Source: Ascochyta rabiei
Taxonomy: Eukaryota > Ascomycota > Dothideomycetes > Pleosporales > Didymellaceae
Length of the DNA stretch: 64,000 bases
Assembly (NCBI RefSeq): GCF_004011695.2
Contig: NC_082410.1
Coordinates: forward strand, 1,054,001-1,118,000
Direction: 5' to 3'
The notes beneath the pieces are model-generated. The model worked only from the letters and a program-made list of their open reading frames with translations, made no database searches and was not told where the DNA came from. A program made the translations under genes and the position numbers. This document shows, piece after piece, positions 1 to 11,358 of the stretch (positions are counted from its first letter, which is position 1; the number at the start of each line of letters is the position of its first letter).

Positions 1-1169
1 CATACTCGACGACAAGGTTCATATCGTCTTGCTCAGACCTACCTTCGATGTATCCCGGCGTATCTACAAAGCAGATGTTCCTCTCCAAGATAGTGTCGAT
101 ACTGCTCTTTCTCCTGCGCAGTACTCGTGTTTCCTCGACGTCTGTCCACCAAGGAGGATATGGTTTGGTGCTAGCATGTATCTCTGTCAAACTCATTGTT
201 GTCCCTTGTTCTGGCTGTCTTCTGCGGGACTTGGGTCTTCGAGAAAGTGGCTGTGAGAGCGATTGTGAGGGTGACAAGGGGTCTACGTGTACAATGTCTT
301 CGCAGCTCTGCACAATCGATCGAATGAGCGAACTCTTGCCGATGGCTGTAGAGTTTCGTGTCAGTAATCAAGACCCACTGACAGTGACGACGTGGAAACC
401 AGAGCAGGATGCACTTACCAGCTCTTCCGGCAACCAGAATCTTCAATTTTCCCATGTTCTTTCCCTTTACAGTGAATGGTCTTCTTGTTGGCATCTGTAT
501 GCTCGGCATCACGAGCTGCGGGAAGCTATTCGAGGCACCCTGCTGCGTTTCGACATCATCATATTCCTCCTCACCACTAGACGTGATGACCTGACTACCA
601 GCCTCATCTACTACAGAACCTTCGTCGGATAGCTTCAGCGAATGCAATGATACCGATGTTGGCGTGCTAGGTGTAGCTGAGGTAGGCAGTGGAGACGGTG
701 CATCTATGTCAAGGGGTGTAAGAGGCGTGGACGTCGTGCGACTGGAAACTTTTCTTTTCAGCTTCCACAGTGGCGATGCCAAAGGACTCTTTGGCGACTT
801 GGCCGAGTCCGTGGATGAGCCATGCGAGCCCGACCTGGCAGTGTGTTTGCTGTGGCTGCCTGCATGGCTATGGCTATCCGCCTTCTTCCTAGCAGTAGTG
901 CCTTGGGCACCAAACGCAGCCTCCAAAGTATCAGCAAGACTCTGCACACCGTATGTGCTGTCTCGCTGCCTTGCCACTGGATGCGTGCTCTGGGAAGCAG
1001 CCAAAGACTGTTCCATCTCTTGCTCGCTCCTCATGAAGAACGTGGTGGGGCTATTGTTCGACGGCGCAGCGGCGCGATCCATGCTCGGCTTGCGGGACCG
1101 AGGCTTAGTAGGCGGAGGCAGCGCAGCATCGCTGCCCGGGAGCGGTCGCATGCTTCCAGATCTCGACAA
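1..1169 (-). CDS. Septin-type G-domain (P-loop GTPase) protein, 3' part beyond the window
   Basis: The gene starts at ATG 1169 and runs off the left edge. The first exon (419..1169) encodes a 250-residue Ser/Thr/Pro-rich, probably disordered tail. An intron at 346..418 (GTAAGT...CTACAG) is spliced in phase, and the second exon continues to base 1. Splicing joins GRAG to IGKSS and creates a Walker A/G1 loop (GRAGIGKSS); SIVQSCEDIVHVDP follows, and further on comes a DTPG G3 motif (FVDTPGYIEG). The arrangement of long tail, G1, then an insertion with a Trp-Trp pair before G3 fits septin-type G domains of filamentous fungi. Septins and relatives are GTP-binding cytoskeletal proteins. The G4 motif and the C-terminus are outside the window, so a septin-like but non-polymerising GTPase is possible. 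The unspliced frame carries on past the donor but destroys the P-loop. Confidence 0.75.
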
Positions 1170-2138
1170 GTCTGCAGGAAAAGCAGGTGGAAAGCTTCCT
1201 CGAGCTGAGAGCTGGCTGGAGACAAGTTACGAGAGACTTGCAAGTACCGGAGGCAGGCAGATGATGTGATCAGCGTTGTTGCACCCCGCGTGATGACCCC
1301 GCTGGAGCTAGGATCGCCGTATGTTTCGCGATAACAGCCCCGGACAGTGAGTCGGGCAAAGGCAGGTGAGACGGGCACACAAGTGCGATACGTGTCAGGC
1401 TATGTTCGAAGTCGCGTAAAAGCAATGAAGGCCCGTCGCGACTTCCCCAAGTCACCTGTGACTTGCTTACGGTCGGCGGGCGCATGTGGTTAATCACACC
1501 TGACGAATCACGCGTCAGCTGCGATAGTGCAGCGTGACGTTATCGGTTACAAGCACATCCATCATATTTCATATTACGACTCCGGAGCCCGACGCCAGCC
1601 TAGTCGAAGCGTATACAATCTTTTCGTTGATCGCTCTCATGCTAGCGTATTCTTGCACCCATCGCGCTCTTCCACCTGTGATTTGCTTTCGAATAATGCT
1701 GCGCAAGACCAAAGACAAAACGTACAGGCGAGCCCGATTTTGTATCCGTGCCCATTACTCCAGGTCCTTTTCCGCATCCATAGCCCATATCCGCATACAC
1801 TCAAATGCCCATTCCAGATACCTTAAGTAGTCGAATACACGGGCAAACAAAGATGTAAAGAAGTGGAAGAAACGAGTACATAAGGGTACAGAGAGGGAAA
1901 TGCGAAGATGAACCGACTCGCTATGCAAGGGCTCAAACATCCCACGGAGAGATGCGGACGCCCAGACTTTTTCGCAGGAGATGGCAACTTTTATACAAGC
2001 GCTGAAAAGAGTCGAATACAGTACACATAACAGAAAGCCGTGAATCGTTATGGAACGGTAAGGTCGCTAAAGACTCAACAAACGGAAAGGGAGGCGAACT
2101 GGAGTTGAAGCGAGGTAGTGTGTATCAAGCTACCATGT
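1170..2138. other. Intergenic, no gene seen
   Basis: This is the upstream region of the septin-like gene and the 3' flank of the RNA-binding gene. The short open frames on both strands have no recognisable motifs and no start context, and were judged chance. Confidence 0.6.
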
Positions 2139-3837
2139 TCAAGACTCCTGAGGGGCACCACGGCCGCGAGGGGCACCGCCGCGGCCACGAGGAACGAAGC
2201 CGCCGCGAGGGCCACCAGGCCCTCCACGGCCGCGTTGAGAACCACCACCACGGGGGAAGGCAGGGTACTGCTGAGGGCGTGTGCGGCGCTCCTCGACCTT
2301 GAGCTCAGCACCGTCGACAGTGTGAGGGTTCGCGGCAACAGCAGCCTGGTACCCGGCGGGGGTTTTGAAGTCGACGAAAGCGCAGTTCTGTGGGCAAGGT
2401 TAGCACAAAATCCCTCAACATAGTAGCGTCTTCACTGACCTTGCCCCGGTTGAGGTCGAGGTACTCGATCTCGCCGAACTTGGAAAGAGCGGCCCTCAAG
2501 GAACCTTCCTGGACCTGGCTGTAGACATTCTTGATGTAGGCGCGCTTCTGATCGGCGTCGGCAGCCGGCGCCTGGTTCTGGACGCGGGACTGCTCCTTCT
2601 TGTGCGCAGTGACCGATTGCCAGCCAGCGGTCTCACCCTGGCTTGCGGCGGGGGACTGCTCACGAGCGGGAGCGGATGTCTGAGCAGGAGCAGCAGCAGT
2701 GGACTGAGCGGGGGTGGCAGCCTTGGCCTCCTTGGGGACCTGCTGGGCAGCGGGTGCAGCCACTACGGGAGTAGCAACCTTGTGGGCAGAGGCTGCGAGG
2801 CTGGCCCACGTGCGAGGAGCGGCGGGCTTAGGGGGGCCGGAGGGCATGGAGACGGGGGCAGCACGCTTGGCAGCAGGGGCGGGAGTTGGAGAGGGTTCCT
2901 TGGGCTTATCCTCCTCGATAGCCTGCTCAGCGGGAGCTTCGGCCTCCTTGGGGGCCTCCTCGGCGACAGCAGCCGGAGCCTCCTCAACCTCGGGAGCCTT
3001 CTCGGCCTCGGCGGCTTCCTCAGTAGGGCCAGTAGCAGTGATCTCCTCAGTGGAAGGCTCCTCCTTTGCAACTTCCTCGAGCTTCTGGTCGACCTTGGTC
3101 AGATCCTCCTCGCTGCTCGCAACTTGCTCGCTCTGCGCAGCAGACTCATCCTCGGGAACCACAGCGGTAGGAACGGGCTCCTCAATGCCGTTCGCAGCGG
3201 GCTCCTGCTGGGCCTCGTCGTCCTCCTCGGGCTCTTCGGCAAGATAGCGGAAGATGTCGTTCAGGACGAAGTAACCGTTGGTCTGCTCGGCGAGGACAAA
3301 AGTCTGGACGAATCGCTTGTGGGGCTGGCCTTGGTTGGAGATCTCTCCGATGACTTGGATAACGATGTTGGCGTCGGAGCCCTGGGAGTCGACGTTGGTG
3401 ACGCGGACTTTGGTGTCCTTGAATTCAAGCTCCTTGATGCGCTCGTTAATGGGCTACCTTGCTGTTAGCGTCGCAGCACGTGTGGATCTGGGCGGACTCG
3501 ACTTGCCTTCTGGCCAACGCAGACATTGACCTTCTCCTCCTCAACACCGGAAACGTACTGCGAGCGCTTGTTGTAGAAGAGCTGGAAAGGTGTCAGCTGC
3601 CTGTCTCTCGACGGCCATGATGCGATCGTCGCAACGTACGTAGAGACGATCTGGGCTCTTGCTCAGAGTGGTGTAGTACTGCTCGACAAAGTACCAGCCA
3701 ACCTCGTCCTTGGGGATCTCCGACGCAGGCGCTTGTTGTGCGGGCTGGCCGGCGGACTGTTGCTGGGAGGAGGCGTAGGCGTCGTAGCCCTGCGCGTAGT
3801 TGCCATTGGTGGGCGCGGATGACTCGGTGGCTGCCAT
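2139..3837 (-). CDS. NTF2-domain and RRM RNA-binding protein (G3BP/Bre5 type)
   Basis: Four exons: 3640..3837, 3507..3581, 2440..3453 and 2139..2387, giving about 511 residues. The N-terminus holds an NTF2-like domain (VGWYFVEQYYTTLSKSPDRLY joined by splicing to LFYNKRSQYVSG, then VCVGQK). A long Ala/Pro/Glu-rich linker follows, then one RRM with RNP2-like YIKNVY and RNP1-like NCAFVDF, and a short RGG-type tail rich in Arg and Gly. This order is that of G3BP and of yeast Bre5, the partner of the Ubp3 deubiquitinase. The family acts in stress granules, mRNA fate and deubiquitination. Introns are 3582..3639 (GTACGT..CAG), 3454..3506 and 2388..2439. The second begins with GC (AAG|GCAAGT), and only that choice keeps GQK-PINERIKEL in frame. 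Which of the two functions applies here is inferred from family membership only. Confidence 0.87.
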
Positions 3838-4095
3838 GCTGATAATGTGTGCTTAGAAGGTAAGACTATTACTGGCGGACGGTGGTCGAGATCTGAGGCG
3901 CAGGGGAACGGCGGGTTTGTCCGAGCTTAGGGATCAAGGTTAGGAGCTGATTGAGAGCCAATGCGCTGTTTGCTTGCACCTACCTGGCCAGGTATGGATG
4001 ACGAAAGGAAGCCGTAAGCGTGGAAAGCGGATGCAAACTGAGGCGAGCTATGGAATCGGCAGATGCGCGAAACTGATGGGCGGAATGCGATAGCC

Positions 4096-4150
4096 CCGGA
4101 GAGAGAGGGGGAGAGAGGGGGAGAGAGACAGAGAGACAGAGAGATGGAGA
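4096..4150. repeat. GA-rich simple sequence repeat
   Basis: A purine-only tract of gagag and ggggg units lies upstream of the RNA-binding gene start. It is a polypurine/polypyrimidine stretch of a kind frequent in fungal promoters. No function can be shown. Confidence 0.8.
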
Positions 4151-4305
4151 GTGGTGCGGAGCCGTTGTGCGCGTGTGGGAAAAAGGTCAAAGTCAAGCTC
4201 GGCCAAATCGATTTCGCCCTCGTGCTTGCCAAGCCATGCCCGCCCGCTTCGCTCATGGCTCGTCCACCTTCCCCTCTCTCCATGTCGACCATGTAGTCCC
4301 AGACA

Positions 4306-4515
4306 TGAACTGTTTAGACACCTGCGTGAACTGTTTAGACACCTGTGTGAACTGTTTAGACACCTGCGTGAACTGTTTAGACACCTGCGTGAACTGTTTA
4401 GACACCTGCGTGAACTGTTTAGACACCTACATAAACTGTTTAGACACCTGCGTGAACTGTTTAGACACCTACATAAACTGTTTAGACACCTGCGTGAACT
4501 GTTTATACACCTGTG
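4306..4515. repeat. Minisatellite, 10 copies of a 21-bp unit
   Basis: Ten head-to-tail copies of a 21-bp unit (core aactgtttagacacctgcg) run without gaps, followed by one degenerate copy to about 4536. Variants are confined mostly to the last 3-4 bases of the unit; two copies carry ctacataa instead of ctgcgtga. Because 21 is a multiple of three, every forward frame stays open as a heptapeptide repeat, for example NCLDTCV in one frame. The array lies about 470 bp upstream of the RNA-binding gene start and 900 bp upstream of the transporter. I see no start context or splice signals that make it convincingly coding. Confidence 0.93.
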
Positions 4516-5423
4516 CAATCTGTTTAGCGTCCTGCTTGCACACCACCAGCGCATCTCAACTCTTGCTGGGCTGGCCAGCACTTTGCATGTCTCTAGCGTA
4601 GAAGCACCTTGCTGCAAGTATACAGCTTGTCTCGCAGGAGGCTCCTTCGTGCCTTTGATTGACGTCAGATGGGACGTTCTTGAAGCCTGACTGAATTTTG
4701 ACATCCCACTGCAGCTTAAGACGGATAGCTCAAAACGATTATATAAAAACACATGCCTGCCGGATGCGCAACGTTTAGAGGCTATGGTCAGTCAGTCTTA
4801 GCAGTTCGGACGCGTAAAAAACCCTGCCAAGCTGATCCTAGCGGCACCAGAGAGGATGGAGTCGATGGACTGCAAGGCAATCTTCACAGTCGAGACCTTT
4901 GCGACCAGGGCGGCTAGGCGCAAACGCACTGCAACCTTCACACTGACATCGGACACCAACGGACATCCATCTCAAGTCCGACTTCTCCGGCTTGCTGGCC
5001 GCAGAACCCAACAGCTTATTGCCGCCCTAGATTTCACACAGCGGCGCACAGCCAATCGCAAACGAGAGCCTAAGGCAGAGTATGACATTATAGTTTCGCG
5101 CAGTGACGTTATTGGATCGGAGCTCCTGCCTGGTTCGGGTCCGGTCTTTTCGCGCGTACGAAAGACCGAGCACAGTAAATGCTTGTCAAATATGGCCTCG
5201 AAGAACGCCTCAAGATGCTGTCCTTGTAACAGCCCCTCCTACTTTACACCAACAGCTCACGAGGCGACTACTTCACATCAAGTCCTCTTCACCGGTAAAA
5301 TCACCCTGTAGTCGCCACAACCGACCCCCTGGTCCAAGAAAGCTCTGCCAGCTGTACCTTCAAGGAGCACCCCGTCCCTCTTGCATGCCGCACTCGGCAG
5401 TCGAACAAACACAAAGATCCACC

Positions 5424-6842
5424 ATGTCGCAGGTGACGAGTTCGGTCCCTTCGATCAGTGACCTCGAGAAGACCCAAGCCCCCAAGGCCGATGTCGAGCA
5501 ACCACCTCTTGAACTTGACGAGAAACCATCCGAAATACAACGTCCCCTTCCCCCGGCCGAGCCAGTGAATCCCTTTCACCCAAGTCAGTTTCCTGACGGC
5601 GGTAAGGATGCATGGCTTTGTCTACTTGGAGGCTTCTGCTGCCTGTTCTGCTCCTTCGGCTGGATCAACTGTCTTGGTGTTTTCCAGACCTACTACCAAA
5701 CTCACCAGCTCGCAAGCTACTCGCCGTCGGCGATTGCCTGGATTGCGAGTATCGAGATCTTCATGATGTTCCTTCCCGGTCCTATAGTTGGCTGGGCATT
5801 TGACAACTATGGTCCCAAATACCTTCTCGTCTTTGGCACAATCTTCCACGTTTTCGGTCTCATGATGACGTCTCTTTGCACAAAGTACTACCAGTTCATC
5901 CTTGCCCAGGCCATTTGCAGTCCTCTGGGTCTCAACTGCATCTTCAACACAGCTACAAGCACAATTCCAACCTGGTTCTTCAAGAAGCGTGGAGCAGCTT
6001 ACGGCATCATGGCTGCTGGTAGCGGTCTCGGCGGCATCATCATACCCATCATGGCATCGCATCTTATCCCCCAGATCGGCTTTGGTTGGACTATGCGCGC
6101 GCTTGCTTTCATGCTCCTTGGTCTGTTGTGCATCGCTGCTTTGACAGTCAAGTCAAGACTGCCACCCAGGCCTCGTCCGCTCCGCTTCAAGGTCTTCCTC
6201 GAGCCATTCGCGGACATGCGCTTCGTCCTCCTCACTGTCTCATCATTCCTGTTCTTTATGGGCCTCTTCATCCCCATCAACTTCATCGAAGTCCAAGCCA
6301 TTGCAAGCGGCATGAGCGTTCGCCTAGCCAGCTACCTCCTCGCTGTTCTAAACGCCGCTAGGCTCGTCTACCTCTACCCTCCCACGCATTGTCTCATACT
6401 GACTTGATTTAGCATCTTCGGTCGCATCATCCCCGGCACCCTCGCAGATAAGGTTGGAAACTACAACATGCAATCCCTCTGGTGCACCGTAGCCGGTATC
6501 GTCGTCCTCGCACTGGGTCTTCCCGCCTCCGGCAACGCCGCCTACATTACCTTCGCCGCGCTCTACGGATTCGCGTCTGGCGCATACGTATCCCTGCTTC
6601 CCGCGCAGATGGCACAAATTTCCGAGGTTCATCAGATCGGTGTGAGGGTTGGTGTGACGTTTGCATGTGTGAGCTTTGCAGGATTGGTTGGAAATCCCAT
6701 TGCGGGCGCAATCGTGACCAGTAACCACGGAAAATACTGGGGACTGAACGTGTTTGCAGGTGTGCTGCTTCTGGCGGGAGCGAGTTTCTTCACACTTACG
6801 AGGATGTATGTCGCGGGGTGGAAGGTCGCTGCGAAAATTTGA
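5424..6842 (+). CDS. MFS transporter, monocarboxylate transporter-like
   Basis: Two exons, 5424..6361 and 6413..6842, encode about 455 residues. The start at 5424 has an accATG context and is followed by a 60-residue hydrophilic Ser/Pro/Glu-rich tail, then about 12 hydrophobic segments typical of the major facilitator superfamily. The start of transmembrane segment 1 (DAWLCLLGGF), the FDNYGPKYLL loop after segment 2, and the VLNAASIFGRIIPG motif entering the second half match the MCT-type family (2.A.1.13 in transporter classification), to which fungal Mch proteins belong. These are plasma-membrane or vacuolar carriers of unknown or varied substrates in fungi. The intron at 6362..6412 must start with GC (GCTAG|GCTCGT) to keep the NAAS-IFGR motif in frame; its branch site TACTGAC and acceptor TTTAG are good. 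The substrate cannot be told from sequence. Confidence 0.85.
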
Positions 6843-7242
6843 AACGTAGGTGCAAAAGTGAGCACGTATGAAGCGCTGGGATGCTATAGATGATCGATTA
6901 CATGTGTATTCGCGGTAGATACCACTCAACCTACATCCCACTCAGTACCATTTGACCTCGATGATGCTTATTATCGAGACACAACCCCCATAGCCATGCT
7001 CGAGAGCAGGTCAGACGAGCGTAAACAAACGATATAGTGCGGATCAACACCATCTCACCAGTCGCGATTTAGGAGAAAACAAAGCGAAGAAAGCGAAAAT
7101 GACTTGGTTCGAGTAGGTCTACTACTGCGCTGTCTCGTGCACGCTGACTCCCCACCCACCCACTCCACGCTATGCATCATGCAACAACAATACGACCAGA
7201 TGCGCCAAACGCCACTGCATCGCTCAACAAACAGCTTCAAAG
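6843..7242. other. Intergenic between convergent 3' ends
   Basis: This stretch lies between the stop codons of the transporter (+) and the carbonic anhydrase (-). No gene is seen; it presumably carries both polyadenylation regions. Confidence 0.6.
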
Positions 7243-8213
7243 CTACGCCGTGGCGTTCGCAGCAGCAGCACCGCTGTTCGCGCCAACCGCCAGCATGTTC
7301 TCTCCGCCAAGCGTGTTCTGGATGAACCTGGAGTTGAACTTGACAATACTCTTGATAGCATTGTAGTCCGCGACCCCAACATCCAGCGGGTCCTTGACTA
7401 CCAGAAAGGTAACGCCTTCAGCGCAGGGAGGCGTGGTGAGCGAGCCACTGTACTGCAGGATGTCCGAGGTCTCGATCTTGGACAGCACGCTGCTGAAGTC
7501 CAGACCCGCTTCGATGGATGTCTTGGTACCTGGGGTCGCGATGGCGGAGAGACTGGAGGAGAGGCCGGCGATGATGGGGTCGCTGTCTGAGGCGGAGACT
7601 TGGAACATCAAGGCGATGACGGCAAGTTGTGTGTTGTCCACTGTCGTGAGGGTCAGCTTTACTGTGGATGGATGTTGAGTTGAAGCTACTTACAGACACC
7701 TTGGTGCACCATGTGTACTTCGAGCGGGAAGTACTCGTCGTTGATGTGGTGCTCAGACGGTGTGTGCATGTGAAATTGTACAAGGCGGAAGTCTGTTCCA
7801 TTAAAGGATGTCGTGCCGTTGACGACCACTTCGATGGTAGTCCCTAAGTTCTCAAATACTACAGCCTGCTCCGGGATATCTACGACAGGGCGGTCTGCAG
7901 CGGCTCCAATGGTAGCATCTGAGGTTGTTTCGTTAACACAAGCCCGCTTGTGTATAATAACGTTCCGCCTGGTCAGGTTGGAGGCAAGGTCTTCCGTATC
8001 AATGTTGATTGGAGACTGATTGGTGCCAGCTTTGCATGCCTCGTTCTCGGGTGCGAGGGATGCCCAGCTGAAGGGTCCGTCTTGAGGTCCGTACCCGAAG
8101 GTGTTGACTTCGACAGTACCATTCTCACTGCCGGCGGCGCGCTTGAACATCGACAGTCCGTGAAGACATGTCGCGGAAGCCGCGGAGGCGAAGAGGAAAG
8201 ACTTGAAAAGCAT
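7243..8213 (-). CDS. Secreted alpha-type carbonic anhydrase
   Basis: Exons 7694..8213 and 7243..7640 (intron 7641..7693, GTAAGT..ACAG) give about 305 residues. A hydrophobic N-terminal signal peptide is followed by the alpha carbonic anhydrase fold: NQSPINI, then QFHMHTPSEHH and EVHMVHQ, then YSGSLTTPPC. The three zinc ligands expected in the family are all present as His148, His150 and His167. Several N-glycosylation sequons (NGT, NLT, NET) agree with an extracellular or wall location. The enzyme interconverts CO2 and bicarbonate. The splice joins HQGV to LDNTQLAV exactly where the conserved strand continues. The intact active site suggests a working enzyme. Confidence 0.93.
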
Positions 8214-11200
8214 GTTGAAAGATTATATGCTGTGACGACGGGAACCCAGAAAGAGTGAACGTGCTGCGAAACGGAGATGCTGTTGACGATGATTCGTACT
8301 TTATGTAGGTGGCAGGAAGACCCACAGGCAGAGGAGTAGTTGTGGGGAAGAAAACGTCCAAGAGTGGCTCAACAGGGGAGTGGAGTGGTCGCAGAATCTA
8401 GGCGGTCCAGCAGAACGGCGGTGGAATCACACAAGAAGTGCTACGAAGATGCTGCAAGTAAAGACCTAGGAAGAGTAAGGCCGCAGGTCAACGCCAAACT
8501 TGGAACAGGCAATGCTGAGAAGAGAATGACCGCAAAAAAAAAAAAGATTGACTGAATCGGACTGAGATGCTCACCTTGAGGAAGAGACCAAGCCCTAAGA
8601 TATACACAAGACGAAGCGTCAGCTTGGAGACCGAACACTCACCACCTCACCCATGCTGACCAGCTTCCAGTCCGCAGACGCTGGCCAAGAACAACTGGCG
8701 GAGCCAAGCCATACACGCAGAGCCCCAAGGACGCCAGCGAGGACGCTTTTAGACGGCGGTATACGAGACTGGGCGAAGATCCTAAGGAAGTCGTACGATT
8801 CCCCAGAAAAACTTCGTTGCCAAGGTACAGCAGTGTCGAAGACCTGCCCAGGGCATATCCCTCCCAAGTCGGGTAAAATCCACGTTAAGACTTCTGACAG
8901 TTGCTTGGGTGCCCCTGCGTCTCCACTGAGTCTCAGGTCTGTGTAAGCAAGAGTGATAGACGCTGACAGATGTGGCTCGCGTAAGTCGCCTGCAAAGCGC
9001 AATGCCACATTTTCGAGAATGTCTTTGTGTCTACCATCGGACTTGTTGACATTCTCTCTTAAAAACAGAATCTGATCATGGCTAAGCTCGACCCGTTGTG
9101 AATAATTCCTTGTCAGGGCCCCGCCAACAATCTGCATGCTGATGCAACTGTGTGGGCACAAACGGTGCAGTCTTGACGCCAAAATGACCCATCAAGGTCG
9201 AGCTCGGTCTCGTCGTTGCTGCTTGGCAAGCTCTCAGCACACGCCTGTCAATTTCGCTTCGAGTGGATAAACCGGGGCATTGCGACACTTGACAGGTATC
9301 CGCATCCTGCGGATCCGAGCGGTTTCGTTTCTGCCAGTGCGAGCGCCTGTCATTCTTCCCCAGACGGGGTCTGCCCGAGGCGTTCACTTAATCCAGCTCC
9401 TGGAACGTGGAGACTCCTGGGAATCGGTCCAGAGGTGAAACGCAACAATTAAGAGGCAAACTCCAGGACAAGCGTCCAAGCAGGCATTCAAAGCCACGTT
9501 TTGCCTGCGTTTCTTACGGCACTGGCACCTCTGTCGGATGCTCACGATGAGGCATTGTGGCGCTGGTGACGGAGAAGCAGCGTGTAGCCAGGCGGTGAGG
9601 ATGGACCGGCCGGCAGGTGCCAAGTGCAGGTGGGCGAGGCGCCCGCTGTGCGTGCAGAAGTCCGACCTGCTAAATCCGAGTCGGTAAAAGACGCAACTCG
9701 ACGATAATTCCCCGCTTGCGTATGCATCATCACGGAAGGCCGTTAGCGATGGCTTTCAAAAGGAGATATCGTTACTGACGATCGCAGTTCACCGTTACGA
9801 CGTTTAGTGAAGATTCGGGCCGTTCGATCTTCAGTCTCCAAGCAGACACGCCGCTAGCCGCCTCCACTTTAGTTGTAACGGCGCACCAAAGCTTGGAGTC
9901 TATTCAATACCACGATTTTACCTTGTCTGACAGCTTGGCGAGGCTCCTCGATCTCTCGGACCGTCGTCGAGATCTCGGTACTTTGCCGGCTCCCAGGATG
10001 TTGGCATCCAATCTGTTCAACATCATGCAAAGCATCTTCAAATCCTCTAATGAAAGCACGTGGCTGTCCACGTGGCTGCGCACTTGGCATTCGGTCTTAT
10101 CCACACAACACTCCCTCCTGCCATCTTAATTCTCCTTTGTCTGCCTTGTCTACTCGGGTTTCTGCATCTGTAAATATAGTGCCCAGCAAAAAGCCTTGCG
10201 CGACCCACGTCCATGGTACGCGACGCGCCCAGAAGATGTCAAGCATGCAAAGACTATGTGACAAGGAAGTTGCTGCCCATGTTGGGAACATGATCTCGTT
10301 GATGGTCTAGCCATGCTGCTCACTTTGAGCACCCTCCCAACGCGTAGTCGAACACCCCTTTGCTTCAGTGCTTTACCCTCACAGTAAAAGGCAATTACTC
10401 ATCTGCTCTGCCATGGCTACTCTAGTAAATTGGGCCCGAGGCTGATGAGGGCTTGGTAGTACCGAGTTGCAGAATGCTGCGCGTGTGCACGACGTGCCTT
10501 CATCCATCTCAAATCTGCCTACATTTATCAACCTTGTTATGGGCTTCGAGGGGCCCTCTCATTGCAGGTCCGTCCGAATCTAGTCGACCAATCCTCTCTT
10601 GAACACTGCATGGCTTGTTTAGGATACAAAATCTGCGGTCTTGATACATCAACCGATGATTGCCTTCGTGTCGCCCCTATCTACTTGACATGGCGCAGGG
10701 CCAACCTCGGGCAGATCGTTGATGAATCTTGTTTCACACTCTCTTGACTCTTTTGGCTCTGAACCTGCGTACTGAGCCACGGTTAGTGCGTGTCACAGCT
10801 TAGTAACACCGAGTTGTAATAGCCGCACTTCCATGCCGTACAGGTGTCAAGTCTTCGTTTCTTTTTCTTTTCATCCTGTTGTCATGGTATGAAACGATTC
10901 ATTATTTGTCATAGAGACGCCTGGCTCTGATTAAAGTAGGTGATATGACGCAGGTCTCTTCTTTAGGCTCAATCCTCCTCGAACCTAAGGCGGAGAGGAA
11001 CTGTCTTACAACATGGCCACGGCTCTCTCCGCTCGAGAGGTAATACTGAGAGCTGTCTCCCAGCTGTTGTGTGCAACAAAGTGTTTATTTCGATTTGGGT
11101 CGACTAGATGAGATAATCTCGAAAGCCCAGATCTCATCTTCTCGAACTTGTGCAACAATGTCGAAGAATCGTAACTTATACCATCATTGTATTCATTACA

Positions 11201-11358
11201 CGTCGTATCTTTCACTACAGCTCATGTATCCAAGCATCGATGTACTCTTGATCCTCCTCACCACACTCAGTCTGCAACTCCTGCACCCAAGCCTTCACCT
11301 TCCTCATTCTCAACTTAGTCCTCTCGTCCATACCGTCCCACTCTCCCTCTCCTAACCA
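8214..11358. other. 3.1 kb gene-poor stretch
   Basis: Apart from the weak open frame at 8619..9182 I see no supported gene, RNA or repeat. An A-rich run lies near 8528-8546. Other frames are short, antisense to each other and without motifs. Confidence 0.5.
8619..9182 (-). CDS. Possible small hypothetical protein, weak
   Basis: An open frame of up to 187 residues. The central part (HDQILFLRENVNKSDGRHKDIL followed by ENVALRFAGDLREPHLSAS) has the alternating charge and hydrophobicity of a real helical domain and recalls small fungal helix-turn-helix-like proteins, but I cannot name a family. The N-terminal and C-terminal parts look less protein-like, so the true exon may be limited to about 8890..9130 with introns on either side. 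It could equally be a chance frame. Confidence 0.3.
   Translation of the reverse strand: MASRLHRLCPHSCISMQIVGGALTRNYSQRVELSHDQILFLRENVNKSDGRHKDILENVALRFAGDLREPHLSASITLAYTDLRLSGDAGAPKQLSEVLTWILPDLGGICPGQVFDTAVPWQRSFSGESYDFLRIFAQSRIPPSKSVLAGVLGALRVWLGSASCSWPASADWKLVSMGEVVSVRSPS

Larger units (their letters stand above)
3838..5423. other. Intergenic between divergent genes, repeat-bearing
   Basis: This region lies between the RNA-binding gene (-) and the transporter (+). It holds a GA-rich simple repeat and a 21-bp minisatellite, annotated separately. The frame upstream of the transporter ATG is open back to about 5103 but shows no protein-like features, so it was treated as 5' leader. Confidence 0.55.

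Noticed and set aside
2602..3468. Long forward open frame over the NTF2-RRM gene
   Set aside because: It is the antisense shadow of the Ala/Pro/Glu-rich linker; its Gly/Leu/Ser composition mirrors the codons of the real gene and it has no motif.
4048..4752. Open frames across the 21-bp repeat on both strands
   Set aside because: The repeat length keeps all frames open by arithmetic; there are no supporting start or splice signals or non-repeat protein features.
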